Below, piece after piece: positions 1 to 10,205 of a DNA stretch of 64,000 nucleotides. This DNA is from Pyxicephalus adspersus. Lineage: Eukaryota; Chordata; Amphibia; Anura; Pyxicephalidae. The position numbers were made by a program, and so were the translations under genes. The notes below the pieces were generated by a model. It did no database searches and had not been told where the DNA came from. It saw nothing but the letters and a program-made list of their open reading frames with translations. Positions within the stretch are counted from its first letter, which is position 1. Each line of letters starts with the position of its first letter. The stretch spans positions 48,111,757-48,175,756 of the forward strand of contig NC_092869.1 of assembly GCF_032062135.1 (NCBI RefSeq). The letters are read 5' to 3'.

Positions 1-667
1 TGACCGAGCTGAATATTGAGAGAAATGACCAAAATACCGGTAATCAATTTCATATTTTATTAGGGGTATTGCGGGGAAAAATTGAAATGTAGATGAAATT
101 TACCCAGTGAATACCGTACTGCTAGTTGCCCATGGGATGCTCAATAGGATGAACATTCACCAGGTGAAACAATCTGTAGGTCAGTAGGCAAGTTTGCATT
201 GGGATTTCTCCGAAGTTTTGAAACTTTGTGTTTATATTATTACAGCTGCTGACCTGTGGAAACTAGTTCACATTCTCTTCAGCATTAGGGGTTGGGGGAT
301 TATTGGGCGTTTCCCCCCCCAAAAAAGTCTTTCCCTTTCAAAATGACTAATGCAATAATGTTGATCGGCACAGAAGTTTTGGCACCACTGGTACCCAGGG
401 AGCGGTGCTGGAAAAAATGTACAACCCACCTTCCTACCATTAGTGGCCCCTTTGATCTCACAGGTGTGTTCAGGTAACATTGTAATCAATGGAAAGAACA
501 TGAATTTAGGAAACAATGATGTTGTATACTTCTTTACTAATATTTACTTCCCAGGTTTCATGGCAGGTGCCCCATTGGGTTTCAGTAACCTTTTAAGAAA
601 TCATCTTCCCCCTTCACTTCATATAATTTATAATAAATGAAATTTAAAGAAATTATACTGCTGTAAT
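1..667. other. Unrecognised non-coding DNA
   Basis: No repeat family, RNA gene or convincing exon is visible. Short open frames overlap on both strands around 268-640 and none resembles a known protein. A short C-run followed by an A-run lies near 310-326. Confidence 0.5.
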
Positions 668-675
668 ATTTACAG

Positions 676-942
676 CAGTGTTTCCCAAACTTTCCAACAT
701 GGGGAACCCTTTAAATAACTTGCAGGTCCTCAGGGCCCCCCTTCTATATATCCGCAGCTCAGTACATTAGTGTGGTGGTCAGTGGGAAGAATTCCTCTTA
801 CATTGCTGGCCAGTGGGAAGATTGTCACCCTTACAGCCAAAAAGATCATTGGGGTCACTTACACTGACCTGAGAGGTGCAAACTGCTCATTGCCCCAGGG
901 ACCCCCAGCAACCTCTGTAGGACCCCTGGTGTGGAAATGCTA
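676..942 (+). mobile_element. hAT-like non-autonomous element (family H), complete copy
   Basis: The left end reads CAGTGTTTCCCAAAC. The reverse complement of the right end reads TAGCATTTCCACACC, so the termini form an imperfect inverted repeat of hAT type. The flanking 8-mers ATTTACAG and ATTTAGAA match at 6 of 8 positions, consistent with a decayed 8-bp target duplication. The body contains AGTGTGGTGGTCAGTGG and TTGCTGGCCAGTGGGA, which recur at 13.2, 21.1, 58.3 and 59.5 kb. No transposase is encoded, so it would have needed one in trans. The hAT assignment comes from terminus style and duplication length. Confidence 0.7.
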
Positions 943-1817
943 ATTTAGAAAATATTTACAAAATCACTATATATATATTTTTTTTTTATTTGACCTTTCA
1001 TAAAAACACCCCCACCCCAAATATGCACTGTTGCAAAAATAAGGCTTTGCGATTAAAAAAAAAAGTTCTTTTGGAGGCGCACATTTTTGGGATTTTGCGT
1101 TGTTCCAGAGATGCAGCGGATTGGTGACATCATGCTACAAGGCTCCGATATTTTATATATTCCCCCTGAAGCTATATGTATTGAGAAATGGGAAGGAGGG
1201 GGTTAGGAAAGCCATGTTTCCTTTTTTATAGCAGCGTCAATGTTACTTATCTAACCTTTCATCATTACTTTAGGTTTTTATTCTTACATCTCACAGCTCC
1301 ATGCTATTTTTATAAGCATTTTCCTGGATAACATAATTAAATGGCATTTTATTCTGATTAAAAATGGCAATAACAGGTCAAGAAAACATTTGCATAGTGA
1401 GGCAGAAAGACGAGGGACTGGGTGGAGCCAGGGACAGAATCACGGACTCGTTACAGTTTTGCAAGGTTGTACAAATAAAGTTTGCACGTTTGAAACCTAA
1501 ATCACATCCTGCTGTGCTTTCACTGATTTGTGTTACTTTATAGGCAAAGTTTATGGGGCAAAGTGAATTGAAATGTGTGCGAAATAAATGAGTTTATATA
1601 TACTGGGAATACCACGCTAATTGATAATAAATCTCTGACTTAAAATAGTGTATTTGTTTCTTGGGATCAAAGCAAAAATTCCACATTTACTGAAATACAG
1701 GAATCTAAAAAGAAAAAACAAGGAAAAATAAAAAGTAAAAAAAGGAATTCCTGAGTGAAATGAAAATGTAAAAACTTTTTAACAACAAAAAAAAGTAAAG
1801 AAAAACACATAAATATA
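943..1817. other. AT-rich non-coding DNA
   Basis: Homopolymer A and T runs are frequent (about 970-990 and 1690-1830). No repeat family, gene or structured RNA was recognised. Confidence 0.45.
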
Positions 1818-2035
1818 TAAAAATGAAAAAGTAAGTACACCTTACAAGTCTAAGGTTTCACCGACCAGGACATTAAAATATCATTTGGTCCTTAGCAGGT
1901 TCTAAAATTATTAAATCTAACTTCAGGTGTAAAATAACAACACACAACACACTCTGTGATGTCATTATTTATTTCACAATAGCTAAGCCAAATCGGAGAA
2001 CCATGTGTGAAAAACTAGGTATACCCATGATTCAA

Positions 2036-2220
2036 AGCTCACCAAGGAGAAGATACATTCATTCATCAGTGAACCTGGGTGATCCAGCAAACCTGTAATG
2101 GATTTGCTAGCAAATGTTTTCAATATTGGACTAGATCCATTCCAGGTTTGCTGGATCACCCAGGTTCACTGATAAAAATGTTTCTTCTCCAGCCTTGGTG
2201 AGCTATAATAAATCGGACCC
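2036..2220. mobile_element. Palindromic short element (family P1), nested copy
   Basis: The two halves are near-perfect reverse complements. Left arm 2036-2104 starts AGCTCACCAAGG and contains CCTGGGTGATCCAGCAAACC; right arm 2135-2204 is its mirror. The right end continues AATAAATCGGACCC, matching the ends of other P1 copies. Such a sequence would fold into one long hairpin. It lies inside the Tc1-like element, splitting sequence that is continuous in relatives, so it inserted later. Coding capacity is nil. Which transposase moved it cannot be told from here. Confidence 0.8.
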
Positions 2221-2359
2221 AAGAGCTTGCAGAACCAATAATTGGAAATTATTATTATCAGTCTCTCATTTTGACCTACTCTTCTTTGCTTACTCTTCAT
2301 TGCTTAAGCTTATTGAGTTTTGCAGGTATTTGTAGTTTTCTTATGGTCCTGCCACAGCA

Positions 2360-2900
2360 TTTTACCCAGGCGGAGGTCTGGACTTTGGCTGGGCCATTTC
2401 AACACCTTGATTCCTTTCTTTTTCAGTAATTCTGTTACAGGTTTGCTGGTGTGCTGAGAATCATTGTCCTATTTCATGACCTAATTTCATCCAAGCTTTA
2501 ACTTTTACACAGATGGTCCTGCATTTGATTGTAAATACTTTGGTATGCAGAGGAATTCATGGTGTGACTGTGGGATTCCCAGCTCCTGTAGCTGCAAAAC
2601 AAGCCCAAATCATAACTGCTCCACCACCGTGCTTCACAGTTGGCATGATGTGTTTGTGTTGATATGCCATGTTTGGTTTTTGCCATAGGTGGCGCTGTGC
2701 ATTATGGCCAAACATCTGTACATTGGTCTGGTCTGTTCAAAGGACATTGTTCCAGAAGTCTTGTGTCTTGTTCAGAAGAAACTTTCCAAACCCTCTTCCT
2801 GTCAATCCTTCCAAACAGTCCATACATCTTCAGTCCTTTTCTAATTGTATTGCCAAAAGCTTTTATCTATAACATGCCAACTGAGGCCTGTAGGGTCTGC
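2360..2900 (-). pseudogene. Tc1-like transposase remnant
   Basis: This encoded a DDE-type transposase that cut and pasted its own element. Read on the minus strand, 2690-2760 gives FWNNVL and, a little further on, FGHNAQRHLW. Positions 2585-2644 give PTVKHGGGAVMIWACFAATG, a Tc1 hallmark block. Positions 2371-2403 give [11 protein letters not shown], the block just before the third catalytic acidic residue. The stretch that follows reads RLGKMLW where the family has NPIENLW, so the catalytic glutamate is replaced by lysine. Several stops and frame changes lie between the blocks. It cannot make active enzyme. Confidence 0.85.
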
Positions 2901-3200
2901 GATGGAGCTCTTGGGGTTTTATTATATGGTCTGACCTTGGGGTGAATTAGCTGGAACGTCACCTCCTGGGCAGATTGACAACTATCTATTCTTACTGTGA
3001 TAAATCCCCAATACCCATTCCTAGTCTGATGGGCCGGCAACTGATTGCTCCAACAAAATGCCAGGACGTCTGCATTGATAGAGGGGTCACACCTGCTTAT
3101 GAACAATTATTAAAGTGCATTTGGTTAGCAGCACCTGGCTTCTTGTTACCTTCTTCATTTCTTCGGGGTTAGGGTGTAACTTAATTTTTCACACACTGCT

Positions 3201-4773
3201 AAAATAATGATTTATGTAATATGCCATGTGGTGGTGTTCCCCTGAGTTTGTACTTACCCAATGTTAGAACATGCTAAGATGATTTATTATTATTATGTCA
3301 TGATCATGTCCCATCTTAAAATCATAACTTTCTTTTACCCATGTTGAGACATATTGAGCTTTAATACCAAAATATATGTAACAAGCAGGAAAATTAAAGT
3401 GAAGTAGGAGACTCTGAATTGTGATTTCTAAGATATTCCCTTTCATTACTTTTTACTATTTTCCTATCTGCCGCCAGTGCTCCTGACTTAAAAACTCCTT
3501 TCTCTTCTTCTGGCAATGATTTCAGTAATCCTGATCCATGCCAGGCTTGATGTTTTCTATGTTCTTTATTTCCTACTTACCATTAGTCATTGAAAGATTG
3601 ATAAATTGGCATTTTCCTTACAAATCTGTGTGTTGGAAATAATTCTTATAAAGTTACCAAATCTTTCTTTCAAACCCTCCGTTCCTCTCTTTTGTCTTTT
3701 ATCTATAACAACTCCGCTTCCATACTGCAGCATATTATTTTACTAGAAACCAAATGAAGGATGGCTCTGCTCCATGCTAAGTACCTGTGCCATGGGTATG
3801 CCCAATCTATTACACATTTCCATTCTGTGTTCTTCCCATTCTGTCTACATGGGTGTCCCTTTCCAAATGTCATTCCTCTCCTCAGGTATTGACCCATTAT
3901 TCCTATATTAGGGAACCTGGATCCCCCATCATCACTAACCTTAAATGTTTCCTCTAAATCCTCACCTACAATGCTTGCTCTGGCTGCATTGGACACAATC
4001 TTGGACCTTTCCCCTGGGAATTTATTACCAGTTCACTTTTCTCATTCCCCGTGACACCATGGATCCTTGTTTCTATCTTCTGCTTTAATCTGCCTAATCT
4101 ACTTTCAAATAACAAAAATTAGACAACCCAGCAACCAGAAATCTATAAAGAACTCAGTAACTGGAATGCAAGTCACAAAGTATTTTTGATGAATCTCCAT
4201 TTTTCTTGCTACAGAATATCAGAAAGCAGTTTTTCTAGAGGTGGCTGATGACCACTATGCACCTTTCAATATCACGCAACTGTATTTTCCATCATAGTTT
4301 CCCAAAACTGCCCAAAAGTAACAAATATTTGGGCAGCATTATCATTTCTAAACAAAAATGAGGACTGAATAATGAAACTGGGAAATGTAGGGCCAGGTAT
4401 GTAACACAAAGCATTTGGCAGCTCCTTGTACTCAGAGGAGGATTATAAAGCTGCAGATTGGATTAATGGGGAACAGGTGCAGGGCTTGCTTAAAGCAAAT
4501 GATTCGTGCACAGGTGCTGTAAGCCCAGACATCACCCTGCATGATAACACTATAGACGGTGACTGCATGTAAAACATTTCTTGCACACTGAGGTCAAAAT
4601 CAGGGAAAATATTGGGACATTTTAAAATGTGTTATATGGCCCCTTAGCATGCACAGCTTAGAGACATTTTATAGTAAAAAAATTAATATTCTTCAGAAAA
4701 TTAGACATATTTACTTGCGGCTGACCAGGAGGTGAGAACCAGCATGCAGTTCTGACCCCATACAGGCTGATCA
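3201..4773. other. Unrecognised non-coding DNA
   Basis: Mostly AT-rich. A 97-codon minus-strand open frame (3703-3996) has no family resemblance I can name. The stretch 4400-4560 is somewhat richer and less repetitive but shows no specific feature. Confidence 0.4.
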
Positions 4774-4985
4774 CCTAACAAAATGAATTATCACCCTGCA
4801 AAGGAATTATCACTTAGCTTATTGAAAATGGTGAGAATCCACTTTGCAAAGCAAACCCAATCAAGGAAATGTAAAAAAAAAAGCACAGTGTTTGTGTGCA
4901 CATAACTGGAATTGGTTAAAGTTAAGCTAATTCACTGAGCTAAGTACAAATTCCAATTGCAAGGTGATGATTCTCTTTGCTAAGT
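4774..4985. mobile_element. Fold-back short element with imperfect inverted arms
   Basis: The left arm (about 4774-4825) reads ATGAATTATCACCCTGCAAAG and then TATCACTTAGCT. The reverse complement of the right arm (about 4936-4985) reads GAATCATCACCTTGCAA followed by TTTGTACTTAGCT. The arms match across roughly 45 bases with scattered differences. There is no coding capacity. Size and structure fit a miniature inverted-repeat transposable element; the superfamily is unclear because the outer ends are decayed. Confidence 0.6.
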
Positions 4986-6234
4986 AAACAGCCTATGATT
5001 ATATTCCTTTATTCAGTCCACCCTATGGATAAATAGTCCTGGATTCTGCACCCTTCCTAACAATCTGTGGGCTAAAAACTTGTGGTTAGGTATTTTTAAA
5101 ATTTAGGTTTTCAATCCCATAAAAGTTTGATGGAAATCAACACAAAGTTACTATTCTGGTAAAATGCATTGAAGTTCATAGGACTTCTATTATCTAAAAG
5201 CCAATGGTCTTGGTGATTTGTGCAAAGATTTAAATGGCTCCTGGGGGTTACAGAAGCCAGTTTACATATATTTGTGCTACAAAAAGCCCTTCATTAGTTT
5301 TTTTAGATATTCTCCACTGAAAAATAAAGTTATTGTACACAGTAAAAAAAAAGCAATGCAAAATAAATCTGAAATAATCTGAAATTTATGGGATTGATAA
5401 TAGGCTATCAATCCCATAAAAGTTTGATGGAAATCAGCAGAAAGTGAAATAAGTTCATAGGAAAGCAAATGTTTAAATGTTAAACTTTTTTTATTTTTAC
5501 CTTTTGGAAATACAGGGATTGCGGACAGTAAAAAAATAAGTAACAATACATCATTAAAATATAAATAAAATAAAATAAAAAATCACAAATACAAAGGGAA
5601 CATAAAAAATCCTAAAATACACCCAACCCCCCACCAAAACACACATACAATATATTAATTTTATAAGCAAATGTCACAGAAGCAGCCCAATGATAAAAAA
5701 TATTTATTATTACTTTTATCCCAAAAAAATAAATATATAGTTTTTTCCCTGGTTTAGAAACAATTGCATTTATTTGAAATCTCTGGAAAGGGAGAATAGC
5801 CACACACTGGGCTTGCTTTTTTGGCTTTATTAGCTACAGGAATGAAGATTCAATAAATTGCATTTCATAGAAAGTCCTTTTTGGAATTGTAAGGTTAATG
5901 TATGCTTCTAAATGAAAATATTGCACGTTTAGATGAAACAGCAAGTCAAAGAGCTCTCCATTGACCAAAGCAGTAGACTGGCCTTGATCTCTCTTTGCAG
6001 GTTCACCAGAATTGCACCCAAAGCTAAAAAAAAACCCCCACATTGCTTAACTAATAAAGTCAGTAATCCGGTGTTATGGTGATATATAGTTGGTGCCATA
6101 AACAGGTCTGTTGCCAAGTACAGTAGGCCATTTCTTTATAGCACAGTCAGCCATACCTAGGAGATCTGTGGTACATTTGGTACGGATTAGCGTATTACTC
6201 CTTAGTTCTGAAGTTCTGATTTTAAAAAAAGGAA
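4986..6234. other. AT-rich non-coding DNA with a local duplication
   Basis: Sequence is A/T dominated, with A-rich simple runs at about 5560-5595. A 38-base segment at 5111-5148 recurs at 5408-5445 with two mismatches. No gene or recognised repeat family is seen. Confidence 0.45.
5385..5420. repeat. Perfect 15-bp hairpin with 6-base loop
   Basis: TTTATGGGATTGATA (5385-5399) is followed, after a 6-base loop, by its exact reverse complement TATCAATCCCATAAA (5406-5420). The right arm is also the start of the 38-base segment duplicated from 5111, so the hairpin probably arose by an inverted local copying event. Confidence 0.75.
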
Positions 6235-6890
6235 AAAAAAAGAAAGCCTTGGGCCGGCTCCCCCGCGACATGAATTCGGTGGTCTATTTTCCCAAGTCCG
6301 TAGGAAAAGCTTTGGCCACATCACGGTATCACCACATAATTTAAAGCTATTCAGCAGAGTTCAGCAATATGTGCACAAGGAGAAAAAAAGCACAAGGCAA
6401 TCTGATTTAATGAAGTGCATTGGAAGAGCCGTATGAGAAATTGTGCACGGCCTTGTTTTAATTACACGTCAAAATAACCGCGCTCCGTATACCCTATCAA
6501 GAAAAACAGAAATGATTGTTTATGATTTGTAAAGTGGTCCCATTTAGACGCCCATCAACCAAACCAAAAGGGAGGACTTTTTTTCATTTTTTTTTTCAAG
6601 AATGAGAAAAAAAAAGATTAAGTTAGGTGTGAACAACAGAAAGATCTATATTTTAGCTTGTAATTGGACAGCTTTTCAGTCTGATTCTCCTGAAATCGTA
6701 TAAACCGCTGAATATTTTTTAAAGCCAAATTGTCCAAGGACATGAACCCTGAACTTTCCTAATTGAATCCATTTTGACGGGGAATATTTTTGACCTGTAT
6801 TAACTTGTGTGTTTTATTTTAATGCTTTAGTTTGCCTGGATTTGTGAAAAGAGAGACTGATTGTTTTAGCTGGATCTTCTTAAAGGGCAA
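6235..6890. other. Candidate conserved non-coding block
   Basis: This stretch is repeat-free, has more CpG than its surroundings (around 6245-6310 and 6440-6490) and contains homeodomain-like cores (TTTTAATTACACG near 6456) and other TAAT/ATTA sites. The open frames are short and unlike any protein I know. Texture matches vertebrate conserved non-coding elements, but conservation itself is inferred. Confidence 0.3.
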
Positions 6891-7316
6891 TTTCAAGAAA
6901 AAGAAAAATCCTCCGGTTAGAATGGCCCTCACAATTCACAGCCCCTAGATTGGGAGTCACAAATAATTATACGTCATTATGCTGCAATCCCAACTTTTGT
7001 CATTAGTAGATGGAAGTAAAATGTGAAATTAGAGCAATCTCTTCTAAGAAGATGAAGGAAAGGCTTTGACGTAGGCAACAAGCTGGGGACATCCAAGAAT
7101 TCTTGTTTCATGAAAGTAATGATATCCATATATGTTAATTGTGAGAAAACTTTAAAAAATGGGATTGGGATTTTATAATTGGGATTCTTCTGAATTGCTT
7201 CAGAATAAAATTCATGCATTTTCTTATTCTTGATATACCAAAGTACAAAAACATTCCTTCTTGAGTCCCTTTAACTCTTTATTACTATAATACAATATTA
7301 TAATATGTAAGAAATA
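6891..7316. other. Unrecognised non-coding DNA
   Basis: AT-rich sequence with no recognised repeat or gene. It ends at an AT-rich run that is the tail of the adjacent antisense SINE. Confidence 0.4.
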
Positions 7317-7542
7317 TTATTATTACGCAGTATTTATATAGCACCAACATAAGACGCAGTGCTGTACAAAGATCATAGTCATGTGACTAGCTGTCCCTCA
7401 AAGGAGCTCACAATCTAATGTCCCCCCATATTCATATGTCACTAACACAGTCTAAGGGCAATTGTGGGGGGGAAGCCAAATAACCTGGGACCTAGTGGTG
7501 CAATGGCCAGAGTGCTAACCTCTCAGCCACCATGGTGGTGAA
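7317..7542 (-). mobile_element. tRNA-derived SINE, antisense, internally deleted
   Basis: The right side, read in reverse, gives CACCATGGTGGCTGAGAGG and then TTAGCACTCTGGCCATTG, the tRNA-like head seen in full at 20.7 and 35.8 kb. The left side carries the tail in reverse (TATATAGCACCAACATAAG and GCAGTGCTGTACAAAG). The middle section containing CATGGAGTTTGCAGG is missing, so it is a deleted copy. It has no coding capacity and was mobilised by LINE machinery. Confidence 0.75.
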
Positions 7543-7750
7543 TGTATCTATTAAAGGCATGACAAAGATAAGTAAGTGAATCTTACTTAAAAAAAGACCT
7601 GTGAACGTACAGTTTATATTCACCTATCCCATGCCCATTCCTCCATCCCATAGCTTGCAACAAAAGTTAGGACGGTGTGTTTATTTTTCATATATGTCTG
7701 AGAATGCTGGATGCCATTGTCTTGGCTACACTCTATATTTGTATTGTGTC

Positions 7751-8072
7751 CTATAGTATAGTAATCGCCAGCCTTTTAGACGTCACAGACCACTAAATTT
7801 GGGGACTCCGGACCGCACATGCGCTGGGAGCTGTGTGTCACTCAAAGGGGAAGAAACTTCCCCCAGAGTGACGTCATGATGCCAGAACGTGGCCTGCGAT
7901 GGAAGATCCTGCGATGGGAGAGTGGGCCGGTTGTGTTCACAGACATAACCCCCCCACCACCCTGATCCATACGGAAGAGATGGTTCGTGTCTTTGGCAGG
8001 TGCCTCCCCCAGCTTATGACCCTACTGTTTTTTTTTCTCGCAAGCCACCAGTTGGGGACCGCTGCTATAGTA
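7751..8072 (+). mobile_element. hAT-type non-autonomous element with perfect 8-bp target duplication
   Basis: CTATAGTA flanks both sides (7751-7758 and 8065-8072), the 8-bp duplication characteristic of hAT insertion. The element (7759-8064) starts TAGTAATCGCCAGCC, and its other end, reverse complemented, starts CAGCGGTCCCCAACTGG; these are related inverted termini. The inside is CpG-richer than its surroundings (GCACATGCGCTGGGAGC, GTGACGTCATGATG). Overlapping open frames inside (7899-8245) look incidental. The intact duplication suggests a fairly young insertion. Confidence 0.8.
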
Positions 8073-8999
8073 TCACAGAGGTTGGCAGAAGGAACCACGG
8101 TGTGCAGTGGGGGCCAAGAATCGGCCAAACCCGGAGTTATGACCAATATGAACAGACTGCTGTTAGCAAAAGGGCGAAGAGAAGAAAATTGAACATCAAT
8201 ATAGTTGAATTGAAAGCCTTTTTTATTGCAGATCGGACTTTTTGACTTTTTTTTTTACCCAGAATAATTTATGTATTGAATTAATTGTTAGTATTGAGTA
8301 TTTGAGTAAGCTTTGAGTATTTCTGTACAAACGCTTCTCCCAGCACCTTGTATGCTTCAAGGTAACATACCATCAGCAATAAAATATTGGCTCATGTAAA
8401 CTGCATCAATAAAAAAGAATTTATTTTGGGCATCACATCATAGCAATGTTATTTTTATCAGTTACTGATGAAGATAGAGTTTCTTTTTTTTCATTTGTAG
8501 ATGTATAATTGCATTTTAGTACTGCCTGCAATGGAATGGCCATGCAAGATTGGTTACTTGTTAAATTAGTGACAAGATGCTGCAACCATGGTCTGGGAGA
8601 ATTTCTAAGAAGGATAAGCAGTTTGAATTTTTTTTATTCTTAGTTTTTTCTCTTTACCACCACCAGACCTCCACTCCCGGAAAGAAAAAATAAACGTACC
8701 TAATTTCTAGGCAGTAAATGCAATGCATTTGTCTCCTGTGCAATGCAAATGTCTCCTGTACTGGAGACAAATCTATAAAACATTTTTACCATCCTATGCT
8801 AGTACCAACTTTCTAAATAAATATTTGAATGGGCTTAACCATGCCTACCAAGGGACACCACTAACTTCTGGTCATTTCTTGCATGGAGGGCATCCTCAGG
8901 GTAGATGGGAGAGCTGAGCCAGTTTTCTCCAAGCAACACTTCCAGCTAATATAATAGAAGCAAACCCAAACACTACAGGGTCCATTTATAAAGAAATGT
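8073..8999. other. Mostly unrecognised non-coding DNA
   Basis: AT-rich, with a poly-T run near 8246. A 20-base near-duplicate lies at 8721-8740 and 8741-8760 (3 differences), each starting CAATGCA; the second contains an octamer-like ATGCAAAT. The following GGAGACAAAT is the inverse of part of the unit. No gene is seen. Confidence 0.4.
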
Positions 9000-9235
9000 T
9001 TCTTAAGACATAAGTCCATCAGGTTGAACCACTAGGAAAATAAACATATCCCTGATATAAAACCCTATAAGACATAGTTGGTCCAGAGGAAGGCAAAAAA
9101 AATCCCCGGGTACAATTTGCTTCAACAGGGGAAAAATTCCTTCCTGATTCCATTATTAGTATTAATTGGAAAGATTCTCCAGCACGGAATGTTTCAGTGA
9201 ATGTCAAATTATTAATAGACACCTAAATGTTAATC
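9000..9235 (-). mobile_element. CR1-type LINE 3' end, antisense
   Basis: Read in reverse, it contains GGAATCAGGAAGGAATTTTT, CCCTGTTGAAGCAAATTG, TTTGCCTTCCTCTGG and TGATGGACTTATGTCTT in that order. This is the typical 3' untranslated tail of CR1-like LINEs in amphibians. The homologous segment lies in sense orientation at 28.54-28.68 kb. It is a truncated dead-on-arrival copy without a pol gene. Confidence 0.7.
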
Positions 9236-9785
9236 ATTATTATTAATAATAATAAAAAGGATTTATTTAGCGCCAACATATTACACAGCGCTGTACATTA
9301 AATAGAGTTACAAATGACAGACAGATACAGACAGTGACACAGGAGGAGGAGAGGACCCTGCCCTGAAGAGCTTACAATCTAGGAGGTGGGGGAAGTATCA
9401 CACAATAGGAGGAGGATATGGAATGGTGGGCAGTAGTGAGGGTTTAGGAGACAGAAGAAGACGGGTAGGTGAGGGGGAAGCGTTGGGTTTTATGTGAGCA
9501 GAAAGTAGGAGCAAGCCGATCAGGACTAGGAGACCATTCCAGAGAGTCGGGGCAGCTCTAGAAAAGTCTTGGAGCCGTGCGTGTGATGAGGGTATGAGTG
9601 AGGAAGTCATTAGTAGGCCATTGGAGGAGCGAAGAGAGCGGATAGGGGGTCCATCAGGCCAGAAAGGTAAGTGGGACAAGAGCTGTGGAGGTATTTGAAG
9701 GCAAAGGAGAGGAGATGAATTTGATTCTAAAGTGAAATGAAAGCCAACGAAGAGAACTACAGAGAGAGGCAGCAGAAGAGGAGTG

Positions 9786-10131
9786 GTGGGAAGACTGTGT
9801 ATGGGGTAGGTAGGTGGGAAGGCTGTGTATGGGGTAGGTAGGTGAGAAGGCTGTGTATGGGGTAGGTAGGTGNNNNNNNNNNNNNNNNNNNNNNNNNNNN
9901 NNNNNNNNNNNNNNNNNNNNNNNNNNNNNNNNNNNNNNNNNNNNNNGGTAGGTAGGTGGGAAGGCTGTGTATGGGGTAGGTAGGTGGGAAGGCTGTGTAT
10001 GAGGTAGGTAGGTGGGAAGGCTGTGTATGGGGTAGGTAGGTAGGTGGGAAGGCTGTGTATGAGGTAGGTAGGTGGGAAGGCTGTGTATGGGGTAGGTAGG
10101 TAGGTGGGTAGGTAGGTGGAAGGATGGATGG
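9786..10131. repeat. 28-bp minisatellite interrupted by an assembly gap
   Basis: The unit is GTGGGAAGGCTGTGTATG plus GGGTAGGTAG. Several tandem copies lie on each side of a 74-base N run (9873-9946), with variants GAGGTAGG and extra TAGG steps near the right end. The gap sits inside the array, so the true copy number is unknown and the assembly probably collapsed or scaffolded across it. A 203-codon minus-strand frame through the array is just the repeat read as protein. Confidence 0.9.
9873..9946. other. Assembly gap (N)
   Basis: 74 undetermined bases inside the minisatellite. Confidence 0.99.
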
Positions 10132-10205
10132 ATGAGTCTGGCTACAGCATTCATAATAGATTGTAGAGGAGAGAGTCGGGTTAGTGGAATAGCAGAGATT
10201 TTCAA

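Larger units (their letters stand above)
1818..3200 (-). mobile_element. Decayed Tc1-like DNA transposon
   Basis: The left end near 1825 reads GAAAAAGTAAGTACACCTTA. The reverse complement of the right end (3170-3199) contains GAAAAATTAAGTTACACCC, giving matching terminal inverted repeats. Between them lies a minus-strand transposase remnant with unmistakable Tc1 motifs. The element is interrupted at 2036-2220 by a palindromic short element. Length without that insertion is about 1.2 kb, shorter than the roughly 1.6 kb usual for Tc1-like elements, so internal deletions are likely. It is dead: the reading frame carries many stops and frameshifts. Confidence 0.85.
9236..10205 (-). mobile_element. 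Long interspersed repeat (family G) with AT-triplet tail and embedded minisatellite
   Basis: It begins with an ATT/AAT run, then GGATTTATTTAGCGCCAAC, ATATTACACAGCGCTGTAC, CAGACAGATACAGACAG and GAAGAGCTTACAATCTAGG. The same segments recur at 14.8, 22.6, 32.8, 42.2, 56.9 and 63.6 kb. This is the longest copy here, continuing through CCATTCCAGAGAGTCGGGG to GTAGAGGAGAGAGTCGGG near 10160. The AT-triplet run at the left suggests the element's 3' end is on the left. It has no open reading frame. The exact family is not identified; similarity to the SINE tail implies LINE-based mobilisation. Confidence 0.65.

Noticed and set aside
3703..3996. 97-codon minus-strand frame with protein-like composition
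   Set aside because: No recognisable motif or splice context; could be an old repeat or chance.
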